From NCBI GenBank assembly GCA_900469475.1, contig UBXG01000002.1:470760-534759 (forward strand): a stretch of DNA of 64,000 nucleotides, written 5' to 3'. The notes under the pieces were generated by a model. The model had not been told where the DNA came from, searched no databases, and saw only the letters and a program-made list of their open reading frames with translations. The stretch is from Hyphomicrobiales bacterium (lineage in GTDB: Bacteria > Pseudomonadota > Alphaproteobacteria > Rhizobiales > Rhizobiaceae). Positions 1 through 8,758 of the stretch are shown here, piece after piece. Position numbers and translations under genes: made by a program. Position 1 is the stretch's first letter. Each line of letters opens with the position of its first letter.

Positions 1-236
1 AGCTGCTGCTGACCGTCAACAACCCGGATTCGGGAAGCGCGACGGAAGAAGTTGCCGTCGGCTATGAGATGGACCCGATGGAAATCGGCTTCAACGCCAA
101 GTACCTGCTCGACATTACCGCACAGCTTTCCGGCGATGCAGCCATATTCCTGCTGGCCGATGCCGGCTCGCCGACGCTCATTCGCGACACGGCCGGCGAC
201 GACGCGCTTTATGTGCTGATGCCGATGCGCGTGTAG
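1..236 (+). CDS. dnaN: DNA polymerase III beta sliding clamp, C-terminal 77 residues (5' partial)
   Basis: The window opens inside this gene; the first complete codon starts at base 3. The readable tail has the look of the third clamp domain (GYEMDPMEIGFNAKYLLD near its start) and ends in LMPMRV, the usual MPMR-type terminus of bacterial beta clamps, where the C-terminal residues help form the pocket for clamp-binding peptides. The clamp is a ring-shaped dimer that tethers replicative and repair polymerases to DNA. The stop codon is immediately followed by a palindromic intergenic repeat and then a hairpin with a T-tract, so the gene is probably transcriptionally closed off from pmtA. Only the end of the protein is visible, but the identification from this segment is good. 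Confidence 0.85.
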   Translation, partial: LLLTVNNPDSGSATEEVAVGYEMDPMEIGFNAKYLLDITAQLSGDAAIFLLADAGSPTLIRDTAGDDALYVLMPMRV

Positions 237-283
237 AGCACGATGCCGAAAAGTGTGAGCGGTTTTCGGACGATATCATGCTC
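236..283. repeat. rhizobial intergenic palindromic repeat after dnaN
   Basis: A dyad runs from GAGCACGATGCCGAAAA to its imperfect complement TTTTCGG-CGATATCATGCTC, with a gtgtgagcgg centre. It starts at the last base of the dnaN stop codon. The pattern (gatgccgaaaagtgtgagcggttttcgg) is the type scattered through Rhizobium intergenic regions and resembles the cores at 18887 and 43828. It would fold into a strong hairpin in RNA. Confidence 0.7.
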
Positions 284-298
284 CACTTCTTTGATTTT

Positions 299-323
299 AG
301 AGCCGGATGTCTCATCCGGCTCT
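299..323 (+). other. perfect 11-bp hairpin between dnaN and pmtA
   Basis: AGAGCCGGATG and CATCCGGCTCT form a perfect stem around a TCT loop. No T-tract follows, so alone it is not a convincing terminator. It may protect or process the 3' end, or work with the terminator hairpin that follows. Confidence 0.5.
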
Positions 324-332
324 AGGGAAACC

Positions 333-383
333 AAAGCGCCCTTTCTGCGTTTATCCAATGCAAGGGCGCTTTTATTTGGTCTT
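333..383 (+). terminator. probable intrinsic terminator of dnaN
   Basis: AAAGCGCCCTT pairs with AAGGGCGCTTT around a loop of about 17 bases and is followed by a T-rich run (ttttatttggtctttt). It lies downstream of the dnaN stop and about 100 bases before the pmtA start. Confidence 0.65.
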
Positions 384-484
384 TTGTCGATTGCGACATT
401 TTCTCTTGTTATTGCGTCATTCGGTTGCAAGATCTAGAGAAGCAATATGTAAGTCGCGACGGTAACATCTGATGGGGGGAGAGC

Positions 485-1078
485 ATGGTGCTGCGTCTCA
501 AGGAACGGCTGGGCAAGAAATTCGATGAGGAGATTCGCTTCTTCAAAGGCATGATGCAGGGACCCAAGACCGTGGGGTCGATCGTTCCTACTTCGTCGAT
601 TACGGCTCGCAAGATGGCTGGCGTCATCAACACGCAATCAGGGCTGCCCGTGCTGGAGCTTGGGCCGGGAACAGGCGCGATCACCAAGGCGATCCTCGGA
701 CGCGGCGTCGAGCCGCAAAATCTCGTTGCCATCGAATATTCCACCGATTTCTACAATCATCTCGTCCGCCGTTATCCCGGCGTCAACTTCATCAATGGGG
801 ACGCCTTCGATCTCGATAAAACGCTGGGCGTGCTGCGCGGCCAGACCTTCGATTCCGTCGTCTCGGGCATTCCCCTTCTCAATTTCCCGATGAAGGCGCG
901 CGTCGCGCTTCTCGAGAGCCTGCTGGATCGCATCCCGCCCGGTCGCCCGGTGGTGCAGATTTCCTACGGCCCGGTCTCGCCGATCATCGCCAAGCCGGAT
1001 CGCTATCATATCCGGCATTACGACTTTATCGTCCGCAATATTCCGCCGGCCCAGCTCTGGGTCTATAGCCGCGGCTGA
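485..1078 (+). CDS. pmtA: phosphatidylethanolamine N-methyltransferase (Sinorhizobium type)
   Basis: This enzyme methylates phosphatidylethanolamine stepwise with S-adenosylmethionine to make phosphatidylcholine, an important membrane lipid for rhizobia and their hosts. The 197-residue protein is the soluble, peripheral-membrane Sinorhizobium/Agrobacterium type: an N-terminal LKERLGKKFDEEIRFFKG segment, then the SAM-binding motif ELGPGTG at residues 58-64, an acidic motif II (IEYSTDFY), and SGIPLLNFP in the position of the methyltransferase motif IV. A purine-rich ribosome site (ggggggagag) precedes the ATG. It stands alone behind the dnaN terminator, and a histidine-phosphatase-like gene starts 20 bases downstream. 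The similarity to rRNA adenine dimethylases seen in this family is expected, and the length and N-terminus fit PmtA. Confidence 0.9.
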   Translation: MVLRLKERLGKKFDEEIRFFKGMMQGPKTVGSIVPTSSITARKMAGVINTQSGLPVLELGPGTGAITKAILGRGVEPQNLVAIEYSTDFYNHLVRRYPGVNFINGDAFDLDKTLGVLRGQTFDSVVSGIPLLNFPMKARVALLESLLDRIPPGRPVVQISYGPVSPIIAKPDRYHIRHYDFIVRNIPPAQLWVYSRG

Positions 1079-1097
1079 GACAATCGCTGGGAAATCC

Positions 1098-1685
1098 ATG
1101 TACGCTCTTTATGTTACGCACCCACAGGTGCGGATCGACCCGAATGTGCCGGTGCCGGAGTGGGGCTTGTCCGACATTGGCGCCGAGCGGGCGCGGCTGG
1201 CTGCGAGCCGGCCCTGGGCTGGCAAGCTCGGCCTGATCGTCTCCAGCGGCGAGCGCAAGGCAATCGAAACGGCCGAGGCCTTGGCAGCGGCAAGCGGCGC
1301 ACCGATCGAGGCCATCGAAGCCATGCATGAAAACGATCGCAGCGCCACAGGTTTTCTGCCGCCGCCGGAGTTCGAAAAAGCGGCGGACTGGTTCTTTGCC
1401 AATCCGCATGAGAGCTTCAAGGGCTGGGAACGCGCTATCGACGCGCAGGCGAGAATCGTCTCCAATGTCGAGGCCGTTCTTGCGCGCCACGATCCGAAAG
1501 TGCCGATCGCCTTCGTCGGCCATGGCGGCGTCGGCACGCTGCTGAAATGCCATCTGGAGGGGAAGCCGATCGCGCGGCAAGGCGATCAGCCGCCGGGCGG
1601 CGGCAATCTTTTCTGTTTCGATCTTGCGAAGCGCGCCGTCTCATGCGACTGGACACCCATGGAAGACCGGATGGGATGGGCTTGA
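1098..1685 (+). CDS. histidine phosphatase family protein (atypical THP motif)
   Basis: A 195-residue protein of the phosphoglycerate-mutase-like superfamily. The usual N-terminal RHG is replaced by T7-H8-P9, keeping the phospho-accepting His but losing the preceding Arg. Other family landmarks remain: [14 protein letters not shown] (residues 49-62, with the Arg-containing phosphate pocket), a possible acid residue at E78, and a second His in VGHGG (H142). The substrate is unknown. It sits 1 base upstream of pyrF and 20 bases after pmtA, so it may be co-transcribed with either. Loss of the first Arg makes reduced or altered phosphatase activity plausible; this is inference. Confidence 0.7.
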   Translation: MYALYVTHPQVRIDPNVPVPEWGLSDIGAERARLAASRPWAGKLGLIVSSGERKAIETAEALAAASGAPIEAIEAMHENDRSATGFLPPPEFEKAADWFFANPHESFKGWERAIDAQARIVSNVEAVLARHDPKVPIAFVGHGGVGTLLKCHLEGKPIARQGDQPPGGGNLFCFDLAKRAVSCDWTPMEDRMGWA

Positions 1686-1686
1686 T

Positions 1687-2379
1687 ATGACCGCACGCGA
1701 CCGCTTGATCGTTGGACTGGATGTTCCAAACCTTCACGAGGCCGAAAAAGTGGTCGGCGCCCTCGGTGATGACATCCTCTATTACAAGATCGGCTATCAG
1801 CTCGCCTTTGCCGGCGGCCTGGAATTCGCCCGCGATCTCGCCGCCAGCGGCAAGAAGATCTTCCTCGACATGAAGCTGCTCGACATCGACAATACGGTGG
1901 CCTCCGGCGTGGAGAATATCGTCAAGATGGGCATGTCGATGCTGACGCTGCACGCCTATCCGAAAGCCATGAAGGCGGCTGTCGAAGCGGCCAAGGGCTC
2001 CGACCTCTGCTTGCTGGGCGTCACCGTGCTGACCTCGATGGACGAAGGCGATCTCATCGCCGCCGGTTATGAATATGACCCGCATACGCTGGTGCTGCGC
2101 CGGGCCGAACAGGCGCATCTCGCGGGCATGGGCGGTATCGTTTGTTCGGCGGAAGAGTCCGCCGCGGTCCGCAGGATCATCGGACCTGATATGGCGCTGG
2201 TGACCCCCGGCATCCGTCCGGCCGGCAGCGACAAGGGCGACCAGAAGCGCGTGATGACGCCGGCAGACGCCATTAAGGCCGGATCGAGCCATCTCGTCGT
2301 CGCACGACCGATCGTCAAGGCGGTCGATCCAAAGGAGGCCGCTCGCGCCATCCTCGCCGAGATGGACGCCGCACTCTAA
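1687..2379 (+). CDS. pyrF: orotidine 5'-phosphate decarboxylase
   Basis: Catalyses the last step of de novo UMP synthesis, decarboxylation of OMP. The 230-residue length is normal for the bacterial group I enzyme. The catalytic charged network is visible: K34 (YYKIGYQ) and D61-K63-D66/D68 in [12 protein letters not shown]. The phosphate-binding TPGIRPAG loop lies near residue 180. I chose the ATG at 1687, one base after the stop of the upstream phosphatase-like gene; a longer frame runs upstream but only as overlap with that gene. The tight spacing argues for translational coupling. Confidence 0.95.
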   Translation: MTARDRLIVGLDVPNLHEAEKVVGALGDDILYYKIGYQLAFAGGLEFARDLAASGKKIFLDMKLLDIDNTVASGVENIVKMGMSMLTLHAYPKAMKAAVEAAKGSDLCLLGVTVLTSMDEGDLIAAGYEYDPHTLVLRRAEQAHLAGMGGIVCSAEESAAVRRIIGPDMALVTPGIRPAGSDKGDQKRVMTPADAIKAGSSHLVVARPIVKAVDPKEAARAILAEMDAAL

Positions 2380-2406
2380 GATACAGAAGCAAGCTGGGAG
2401 GAAAAC

Positions 2407-2694
2407 ATGCCAAAGGGATATTGGATTGCGCGCGTGGATGTTCGCGACCCCGAGCGCTACAAGGATTACGTTGCTGCCGCGAAGCCCGCCTTCGAGAAAT
2501 ACGGCGCGAATTTCCTTGCCCGCGGCGGAGCGTTTACCCCGCTGGAGGGACAGGCACGCGGCCGCAACGTCGTGATCGAGTTTCCGTCGCTGCAGCATGC
2601 CGTCGATTGCTACAATTCGCCCGAATATCAGATCGCCGCCAAAATCCGCCAGCAGGTGGCAGACGCTGAAATGGTCGTCGTCGAAGGCGTCTAA
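2407..2694 (+). CDS. DUF1330 domain-containing protein
   Basis: A 95-residue protein covering a whole DUF1330 domain, a ferredoxin-like dimeric alpha/beta-barrel fold of unknown biochemical role. It begins MPKGYWIARVDVRDPE and contains the typical FARGG-like stretch (FLARGGAFTPLEG) and a FPSLQHAVDCYNSPEYQ segment. A strong ribosome site (gggaggaaaac) precedes the ATG. It lies 27 bases after pyrF and probably forms the end of that transcript. No catalytic residues can be assigned from sequence alone. Confidence 0.85.
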   Translation: MPKGYWIARVDVRDPERYKDYVAAAKPAFEKYGANFLARGGAFTPLEGQARGRNVVIEFPSLQHAVDCYNSPEYQIAAKIRQQVADAEMVVVEGV

Positions 2695-2806
2695 CTCCCT
2701 TGAAAAGCCGACGCTGCAATGCAGCGCGATAGCACTTCACCTCGGCGCGCGGATCGGCTAAGACGAAACCAGATAAGCCCAATCCAAGCCTTTCGAGGAG
2801 CCTGCC

Positions 2807-3787
2807 ATGACCCTGTCCAACCTCCCGCCGCTCGTTACCGTGTTCGGAGGATCAGGTTTCATCGGGCGGCACGTCGTGCGCGCGCTTGCCAAGCGCGGCT
2901 ATCGCATCCGTGTCGCCGTTCGCCGTCCCGATCTTGCCGGTTTCCTGCAACCGCTTGGCAATCTCGGCCAGATTTCGATCGTTCAGGCCAATGTGCGCTA
3001 CCGCAATTCCATCGACCGCGCCGTCGAAGGCGCGCAGCATGTCGTCAACTGCGTCGGCATTCTCGCTGAAAGCGGCCGCAATACCTTCGATGCGGTGCAA
3101 GAATTTGGTGCCAAGGCGATTGCGGAAGCCGCCCGCAACGCCGGCGCCTCGCTGACGCATATTTCGGCACTGGGCGCCGACGCCAACTCGCCTTCGGCCT
3201 ATGCCCGAACCAAGGCTCGCGCCGAAACCGCCATTCTGTCGATCAAGCCGGATGCAATCATCCTGCGCCCTTCGATCGTGTTCGGGCCGGAAGACGAATT
3301 CTTCAACAAGTTCGCCGACATGTCGCGCACGGCGCCGTTCCTACCGCTGATCGGCGGCGGCAAGACGAAGTTCCAGCCCGTTTATGTGCAGGATATCGCC
3401 GAGACCGTTGCGCGGAGCGTCGACGGCAAGCTGAAGGCCGGTACGACCTATGAGCTCGGTGGCCCCGAAATCCTGTCTTTCCGCGAATGTCTCGAGACCA
3501 CGCTTGCCGTCATCAATCGGAAGAAGTCATTCGTCTTCATCCCCTTCGGGCTGGCTTCGCTGATCGGCTCGGTCGCGTCGCTGGTGCCGCTCATCAAGCC
3601 GCCGATCACCGCCGACCAGGTAACGCTGCTGAAGAGCGACAACGTCGTTTCGAAGCAGGCGGAAGCGGAAGGACGCACTTTGAAGGGCATCGGCCTGCTG
3701 CCGACATTGCTTGTCTCCGTGCTGCCGTCTTATCTGGTGCGTTACCGCCCGCAGGGCCAGTTTACCGGCTCGGGCAAAGCCGCCTGA
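2807..3787 (+). CDS. complex I NDUFA9-like NAD(P)-binding protein (atypical SDR)
   Basis: A 326-residue extended/atypical short-chain dehydrogenase. The nucleotide-binding glycine motif GGSGFIG is at residues 14-20, and a YxxxK pair is present at Y132/K136 (SAYARTKARAE). The LRPSIVFGPEDEFFNKFA stretch is characteristic of the NDUFA9/39-kDa complex I accessory subunit family, which alphaproteobacteria also carry. A hydrophobic C-terminal region (FGLASLIGSVASLVPLI) may contact the membrane. The role is probably structural or in assembly of respiratory complex I, but this is family-level inference. A good ribosome site (gaggagcctgcc) precedes the ATG, and an intrinsic terminator follows closely. 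Confidence 0.85.
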   Translation: MTLSNLPPLVTVFGGSGFIGRHVVRALAKRGYRIRVAVRRPDLAGFLQPLGNLGQISIVQANVRYRNSIDRAVEGAQHVVNCVGILAESGRNTFDAVQEFGAKAIAEAARNAGASLTHISALGADANSPSAYARTKARAETAILSIKPDAIILRPSIVFGPEDEFFNKFADMSRTAPFLPLIGGGKTKFQPVYVQDIAETVARSVDGKLKAGTTYELGGPEILSFRECLETTLAVINRKKSFVFIPFGLASLIGSVASLVPLIKPPITADQVTLLKSDNVVSKQAEAEGRTLKGIGLLPTLLVSVLPSYLVRYRPQGQFTGSGKAA

Positions 3788-3814
3788 CGATTCGGCCGTT
3801 CCACGAAATTCACC

Positions 3815-3845
3815 CGCCGCCCGGCTTTGCCGAGCGGCGTTTTTT
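3815..3845 (+). terminator. intrinsic terminator of the NDUFA9-like gene
   Basis: CGCCGCCCGGC pairs with GCCGAGCGGCG (one mismatch) around a TTT loop, followed by six T residues. It starts 27 bases after the stop codon. Confidence 0.8.
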
Positions 3846-4075
3846 ATTGCCCCGCGAAGACAGAATCGTACTTTAAGACGCTGGCAGAGCAGCGTCATTC
3901 ACAGCTTGGCGTTGCTCAAAAGACGCAGTCTGGAAATAGTAGCATTAACGTCAAATTTAATATGAACATTTATTGCTATTGCTCATTCCACTGACTAACA
4001 CAGCCGCGCGTCTCAGGCTTGGACAATGAACCGGTTCGCGGCGCGCTTCACACTTCTGCGGAAAGGCATTCTTCG

Positions 4076-4240
4076 ATGGGCAAGTCTATCGCGCTTTTGT
4101 TTGCGTGCGCGGCACTGGTGATTCTCGCAGGCTCCTTCGTGGCCCGCGGCAGCATCGCCTCGATCAAGGGCGAATGTGCGCCGACCTACGGCGTCGACCC
4201 CTGCACGACGGGTTCCATCGACACGTACTCCCGGAACTGA
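4076..4240 (+). CDS. small single-pass membrane or secreted protein, function unknown
   Basis: A 54-residue protein from the internal ATG at 4076, with a purine stretch (gaaagg) about ten bases upstream. A TTG at 4019 in the same frame would add 19 polar residues with no obvious ribosome site. Residues 4-22 form one hydrophobic helix (signal anchor or signal peptide), followed by a short tail containing two cysteines (GECAPTYGVDPC) and ending TGSIDTYSRN. It has its own downstream hairpin terminator, which supports it as a real transcription unit. I do not recognise the family; short tails of the type PTYGVDPCTTGSI occur in small rhizobial envelope proteins, as far as I recall. Confidence 0.6.
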   Translation: MGKSIALLFACAALVILAGSFVARGSIASIKGECAPTYGVDPCTTGSIDTYSRN

Positions 4241-4248
4241 TCGGGTAT

Positions 4249-4281
4249 GAAAAAGGCCGGTTTTGACCGGCCTTCATTTTT
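4249..4281. terminator. bidirectional terminator between small protein and uppP
   Basis: AAGGCCGG and CCGGCCTT form a perfect 8-bp stem around TTTTGA. T-rich sequence follows on the plus strand (catttttcc) and five T residues follow on the minus strand. The genes on either side converge here. Confidence 0.8.
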
Positions 4282-4308
4282 CCAGGATATCAGCGCGAAC
4301 GAGCGGTC

Positions 4309-5106
4309 TCAGCCGAAATAGAGACCGATAAGACCGATCGTGCCGACGGCAATTCGCCACCATGCGAAGGGGGCGTAACCCCGGCGGGATACGAAGTCGA
4401 GCAGCGCGCGCACGACGAGCAACGCCGAGATGAAGGCCATGAAGAAGCCGATGACGATCAGCTGACCATCGGCGAAGCTGAGATCATGGCGGCTCTTCCA
4501 CAAATCCAGAGTGAAAGCGCCGACCATCGTCGGCATGGCGAGGAAGAAGGAAAATTCAGCGGCAGAACGCTTGTCGGCGCCGAGCAGCAGGGCACCGACG
4601 ATGGTGGAACCGGAGCGCGACGTTCCCGGAATCATCGCCAGGCACTGAAAGAAGCCGATCTTGACCGCCATCGGCCAGGAAAATTCGTAGGCGCTGGTGT
4701 ATTTCGGCTTGAACTCGATCCTGTCGATGACGAGCAGGACGATGCCGCCGAGGATCAGCGAGATACAGATGACCTTCGGCGAATCGAACAGCACCGTCTT
4801 GATGAAATCATGCGCCAGCGCGCCGATGACCGCAGCGGGCAGAAAGCCGAAGAGGACGGCCAGAACGAAGTGACGAGCCTTGACGCTGACGGGCAGCGCC
4901 TTGGCGATCTGGACGAGACGATTGAAATAGACAAGCAGAATGGCGAGAATCGCGCCGAGCTGAATCAAAACTTCAAAAGTACCGGCCGATTTGAAGCCGA
5001 GAAAATGTCCAAGCAATATCAGATGGCCCGTGGAGGAGACCGGAATGAACTCCGTAAGCCCCTCCACAAGGCCTAAAACCAACGCGATAATAATTTGTTC
5101 AGCCAT
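4309..5106 (-). CDS. uppP: undecaprenyl-diphosphatase UppP/BacA
   Basis: An integral inner-membrane enzyme that dephosphorylates undecaprenyl pyrophosphate to recycle the lipid carrier for peptidoglycan and polysaccharide synthesis; overexpression gives bacitracin resistance. The 265-residue length is typical. Both catalytic signatures are present: E15-GLT-E19 followed by SSTGH (24-28), and PGTSRSGST at 160-168 with the essential Arg. Several hydrophobic helices fit the known topology. It is transcribed alone on the minus strand and converges with the small protein gene. This is the UppP-type BacA, not the unrelated rhizobial symbiosis peptide transporter also called BacA. Confidence 0.95.
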   Translation of the reverse strand: MAEQIIIALVLGLVEGLTEFIPVSSTGHLILLGHFLGFKSAGTFEVLIQLGAILAILLVYFNRLVQIAKALPVSVKARHFVLAVLFGFLPAAVIGALAHDFIKTVLFDSPKVICISLILGGIVLLVIDRIEFKPKYTSAYEFSWPMAVKIGFFQCLAMIPGTSRSGSTIVGALLLGADKRSAAEFSFFLAMPTMVGAFTLDLWKSRHDLSFADGQLIVIGFFMAFISALLVVRALLDFVSRRGYAPFAWWRIAVGTIGLIGLYFG

Positions 5107-5257
5107 ATCGTGTCCTTTGTCTAACGGCAGGGCGGCCCGATTCGCTTGTGCAAACTAGGCCAAGATCCTATAGCTTCAACCGATGACAAATGACTAGGGC
5201 CGCAGAATCGCGACCCAAAAGACTTCCGTAGCATCAATCAGAAACACCCGAGTACCA

Positions 5258-5950
5258 ATGCCGACGCTGTATCATCACCCAATGTCATCTTCCTCCCGGT
5301 TCGTTCGTCTGATCCTGACGGAATATGGCTATCAGACGGAGCTGATCGAGGAACAGACCTGGGAAAAGCGACGCGATTTCCTGGCACTGAACCCGGCCGG
5401 CACCCTGCCTGTCTATGTCGATGACAGCATGCGGGCGCTCTGTGGCGCCTCGGTCATTTCCGAATATCTTGACGAGACGCATGGTGTCCTGAAGCGCGAC
5501 CGCCGGCTTCTGGCCGAAGATCCGTTCCAGCGCGCCGAAATCCGCCGGCTGACGGAATGGTTCATGCAGAAGATGGAGCAGGATGTGACGCGGCCGCTGA
5601 CGCGCGAGCGCGTCTTCAAGCTGCAGATGACCGCCGAACAGGGCGGTGGCGCGCCCGATTCCAAGGTCATGCGCATGGCGCGCGGCAATATCCGCCAGCA
5701 CATGAAGTATCTGTCCTGGCTTGCAGGTTCGCGGCAGTGGCTGGCCGGTGAGCGCCTGAGCTACGCCGATCTCGCCGCAGCAGCCTCGGTTTCCGTGCTA
5801 GACTATCTGGGTGAGATCGACTGGACGGAATCGCCTGTCGCCAAGGAATGGTATCAGCGGCTGAAGTCGCGCCCATCCTTCCGGCCGATCCTGGCGGAGC
5901 GTGTGCGTGGAGTCACACCAGTTTCGCACTATGCCGATCTGGATTTCTGA
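5258..5950 (+). CDS. glutathione S-transferase family protein
   Basis: A 230-residue protein with an N-terminal thioredoxin-like domain (LYHHPMSSSSRFVRLIL, serine-rich catalytic loop; AGTLPVYVDD with the cis-Pro) and an all-helical C-terminal domain. The glutathione gamma-glutamyl site reads GASVISEYL, where the usual E-S pair is replaced by G-A, so the glutathione contact may differ. The substrate cannot be deduced. queG starts 13 bases downstream and a YeeZ-like gene follows, so the three probably share a transcript. Confidence 0.85.
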   Translation: MPTLYHHPMSSSSRFVRLILTEYGYQTELIEEQTWEKRRDFLALNPAGTLPVYVDDSMRALCGASVISEYLDETHGVLKRDRRLLAEDPFQRAEIRRLTEWFMQKMEQDVTRPLTRERVFKLQMTAEQGGGAPDSKVMRMARGNIRQHMKYLSWLAGSRQWLAGERLSYADLAAAASVSVLDYLGEIDWTESPVAKEWYQRLKSRPSFRPILAERVRGVTPVSHYADLDF

Positions 5951-5962
5951 CGAGGGCTCGAT

Positions 5963-7120
5963 ATGCCCGGTGATCGCGAAGCGGAAAAAGCTGACAAGCG
6001 AAGAAACACACTGACCGCTTTCTTGCGAGAGGAAGCGCGTGCCCATGGTTTCGATCTCTGTCGCATTACCAGGCCGGACGCCATTCCCGAAGCGGCGGTC
6101 CGGCTCGGCCAGTTTCTCGACAAAGGCCATCACGGCACCATGGGGTGGATGGAAGAGACACGCGACCGCCGCGGCGATCCGCGCGTGCTCTGGAGCGAGA
6201 CCCGCTCCATCGTCGTCTTCGGCCTGAATTACGGCCCCGACGAGGATCCACGCGGCATTCTGGAAAAGCAGGACAAGGCGGCGATCTCCGTCTATGCCAG
6301 AAACCGCGACTATCACGACATCATCAAGGGTAGGCTGAAGGAGATCGCCACCCGCTTCGCGGCGCGCTCGAAGGAGGATGTCAAGGTCTTCGTCGATACG
6401 GCGCCTGTCATGGAGAAACCGCTGGCAGAGGCTGCCGGTCTCGGCTGGCAGGGCAAGCACACCAATCTCGTCAGCCGCGCCTTCGGCTCATGGCTCTTTC
6501 TCGGGTCGATGTTCACCACGGCCGAACTCGAGCCGGATGAGCCGGAGATCGACCATTGCGGCTCCTGCCGGGCCTGTCTCGATGCCTGCCCGACCGCTGC
6601 CTTCCCGGCCCCCTATCAGCTCGATGCACGGCGCTGCATTTCCTATCTGACCATCGAGCACAAGGGTCTGATCGATCCCGAGCTTCGGCCGTTGATCGGC
6701 AACCGCATCTATGGCTGCGATGACTGCCTTGCCGCCTGCCCCTGGAACAAGTTCGCAAGCGCCGCCTCGGAGATGAAGTTGGTGGCGCGCGAGGATCTCA
6801 AGGAACCGTCGATCGCCCTCCTGCTCAATCTGGATGATGCGGCTTTTCGTGCTTTCTTCAGCGGCTCGCCGGTCAAGCGCATCGGCCGGGACCGCTTCAT
6901 CCGCAATGTACTCATCGCCGCCGGCAATTCGGGCGATCGCTCCTTTATAGAGAAATGTCGCGAACTGGCCGGAGATCCCTCGCCCACCGTGCGCGGCATG
7001 GCGGTCTGGGCGCTATCGCGACTGATGACGGCTGGCGAATTCCATGCGTTTGCGGCACAAAGACATGACGAGGCAGACGAAGAAGTTCGCGCCGAATGGA
7101 AACTGGCAGGGGTATCGTGA
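5963..7120 (+). CDS. queG: epoxyqueuosine reductase
   Basis: Performs the last step of queuosine synthesis in tRNA, cobalamin-dependent reduction of epoxyqueuosine to queuosine. All eight iron-sulfur cysteines are visible: C199, C202, C205, C209 in [14 protein letters not shown]225, and C252, C255, C259 in [14 protein letters not shown]. The proposed catalytic Asp lies in [11 protein letters not shown] (D145). A C-terminal HEAT-like segment ([14 protein letters not shown]) is typical of the longer QueG form. 385 residues is normal. The stop codon overlaps the start of the next gene (TGATG), indicating translational coupling. Confidence 0.95.
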   Translation: MPGDREAEKADKRRNTLTAFLREEARAHGFDLCRITRPDAIPEAAVRLGQFLDKGHHGTMGWMEETRDRRGDPRVLWSETRSIVVFGLNYGPDEDPRGILEKQDKAAISVYARNRDYHDIIKGRLKEIATRFAARSKEDVKVFVDTAPVMEKPLAEAAGLGWQGKHTNLVSRAFGSWLFLGSMFTTAELEPDEPEIDHCGSCRACLDACPTAAFPAPYQLDARRCISYLTIEHKGLIDPELRPLIGNRIYGCDDCLAACPWNKFASAASEMKLVAREDLKEPSIALLLNLDDAAFRAFFSGSPVKRIGRDRFIRNVLIAAGNSGDRSFIEKCRELAGDPSPTVRGMAVWALSRLMTAGEFHAFAAQRHDEADEEVRAEWKLAGVS

Positions 7121-7992
7121 TGCATGTGATGATTTTCGGCTGCGGCTATTCCGGAACGGCCATCGCCAAGGCCTTCGCCGGCTCCGGCGTTCGCATCACC
7201 GGCACGACCCGCTCCGCCGACAAGGCGGCATTGTTAACGAAGGAAGGCATCGAAGCCTTCGTCTTCGACGGTGAAACGATCGATCCGGCTCTCTCCGAGA
7301 CGATGCAGACCGCGACGCACCTGGTGCAATCGATCGCGCCGGGCAAATCCGGCGATCCGCTGTTGCGGCTGGCGCAGCTCAATCTCAAGGCGCTGATGCC
7401 GAAGCTGGAATGGATTTGCTATCTCTCGACCGTCGGCGTCTATGGCGACCACAAGGGCGCCTGGGTCAGCGAGCAGACCCCGCTGCATCCCGTCGCGGAC
7501 CGCTCGGTCGAACGGGTAGAAGCGGAAGACGGCTGGCTGCGCGTCGGCATCCGGCTCGGCCTTCCCGTCGCTGTGCTGCGGCTTTCCGGCATTTACGGCC
7601 CCGGCCGCAATGCCTTCTGCAATCTGGAAAAGGGAACCGCCCGGAGGCTCATCAAGGCGAACCAGGTGTTCAACCGCATTCGCGTCGAGGATATCGGCGC
7701 TTGCGCCCGCTTCCTGTCCGACCGCAAGCTCGGCGGCATATATAATGTCACCGATGACGAGCCTGCGCCGCCGCAGGATGTCATCGTCGAAGCCGCCCGC
7801 CTGATGGGCGTCGAACCGCCACCGGAACAGCCTTTCGAAACGGCCGAGCTGACGCCGATGGCACGCTCCTTCTACGGCGAGAACAAGCGCGTTTCGAACG
7901 GGAAACTGCGCGCGCTCGGCTTCCAGTTTCGCTACCCAGAGTATCGTATGTCGCTCGCCGAATTATGGTCCTCGGGAGCGTGGCGCGGCTGA
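7120..7992 (+). CDS. YeeZ-like NAD(P)-binding SDR/epimerase family protein
   Basis: A 290-residue extended SDR-like protein. The N-terminal motif is FGCGYSG (residues 6-12), the GxGxxG form seen in YeeZ-type proteins, followed by TTRSADKAALL. YLSTVGVYGDHKGAWVSE and LRLSGIYGPGRNAF match the sugar-epimerase-like fold. A clear YxxxK catalytic pair is not obvious, as is common in this subgroup. I chose the ATG at 7120, which overlaps the queG stop; an ATG 24 bases upstream is inside queG. Substrate unknown. A hairpin terminator lies about 130 bases downstream. Confidence 0.8.
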   Translation: MHVMIFGCGYSGTAIAKAFAGSGVRITGTTRSADKAALLTKEGIEAFVFDGETIDPALSETMQTATHLVQSIAPGKSGDPLLRLAQLNLKALMPKLEWICYLSTVGVYGDHKGAWVSEQTPLHPVADRSVERVEAEDGWLRVGIRLGLPVAVLRLSGIYGPGRNAFCNLEKGTARRLIKANQVFNRIRVEDIGACARFLSDRKLGGIYNVTDDEPAPPQDVIVEAARLMGVEPPPEQPFETAELTPMARSFYGENKRVSNGKLRALGFQFRYPEYRMSLAELWSSGAWRG

Positions 7993-8123
7993 GAAATCAC
8001 TCTCCATGCCAGACGATAGCGCATGAAAATTCCTACTTAGCGGGCCGCTCTAGTTCAATTTGCTCCGCATTTATGGTTAACGACCTCTAAAATTGCACAA
8101 ATGCGGCGACGATTATGGCAAAG

Positions 8124-8149
8124 TCGGAAAATTATTTTTCCGATTTTTG
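8124..8149 (+). terminator. intrinsic terminator in the 7993-8389 intergenic region
   Basis: TCGGAAAA and TTTTCCGA form an 8-bp stem around TTAT, followed by five T residues. It lies about 130 bases after the YeeZ-like gene and separates it from rlpA. Before it the region is AT-rich and contains no supportable gene. Confidence 0.65.
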
Positions 8150-8264
8150 TGATGACTGACATCACCCGGCACCTTCGAGAAAATTCATTCCATTTTTAAC
8201 TGATTTTATTGGGTTTTTTCCACGATCAAGCAAATCCGCTGAATAGTCCCAGTATTCCCCCAAT

Positions 8265-8298
8265 ATCACGAATGTTACAGTCTGTAATATTCCGTGAT
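8265..8298. promoter_or_regulatory. imperfect inverted repeat upstream of the RlpA-like gene
   Basis: ATCACGAATGTTACAG and CTGTAATATTCCGTGAT are near-complementary arms (one bulged base and one mismatch) around a single T, about 90 bases before the rlpA-like start. The 397-base gap 7993-8389 is AT-rich and non-coding as far as I can see. This dyad is the most obvious candidate operator or 5'-UTR hairpin in it. Confidence 0.4.
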
Positions 8299-8389
8299 TG
8301 AAAGTGGCACTTTTTCGCCATTTTTGGCCTGATTTAAGCCCCGCCGCCTACCCAAGGCGCAAGTTCAATAGCTTGAGGGAAAAATCGGT

Positions 8390-8758
8390 TTGAAGAAAAT
8401 CGCACGTTCTTTGGCAATCGCCGCAACTATATCCGCCTCCATTGCTGTCGTTTCGACTCCGGCATTTGCATCCGCTGGCTGCGGAGGCGCTTCATGGTAC
8501 GGGGGAAGCTCCAAGACTGCTTCCGGGGAACGCATGAGTTCCAGAAATCTTACTGCAGCCCACCGCTCGCTTGCCTTCGGCACGCGTCTCAGGGTCACCA
8601 ACAAGCACAATGGCCGCAGCGTCGTCGTTCGCATCAACGACCGTGGGCCCTTCATTCGCGGACGTGTTCTCGATCTCTCCCGCGCTGCCGCACAGAACAT
8701 CGGCATGGTCGCTTCGGGTACCGCCAAGGTCTGTTACGAGGTCGTCGCCTCGAAGTAA
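8390..8758 (+). CDS. RlpA-like double-psi beta-barrel protein (septal ring lytic transglycosylase family)
   Basis: A 122-residue secreted protein that starts at TTG (base 8390), with a ribosome site gaggga about ten bases upstream. Residues 1-27 form a signal peptide (KKIARSL, a hydrophobic core, then PAFASA). The mature part is a single RlpA-like DPBB domain: [17 protein letters not shown], and the conserved acidic [18 protein letters not shown], containing the Asp proposed as the catalytic acid. RlpA proteins bind or cleave glycan strands stripped of peptide stems. There is no SPOR domain, so septal targeting would need another route. The long AT-rich leader suggests separate regulation. 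Confidence 0.85.
   Translation: MKKIARSLAIAATISASIAVVSTPAFASAGCGGASWYGGSSKTASGERMSSRNLTAAHRSLAFGTRLRVTNKHNGRSVVVRINDRGPFIRGRVLDLSRAAAQNIGMVASGTAKVCYEVVASK

Noticed and set aside
8077..8091. CtrA box (TTAA-N7-TAAA) upstream of rlpA
   Set aside because: One mismatch to TTAA-N7-TTAA in an AT-rich stretch, where chance matches are common. Mentioned only as a side remark.
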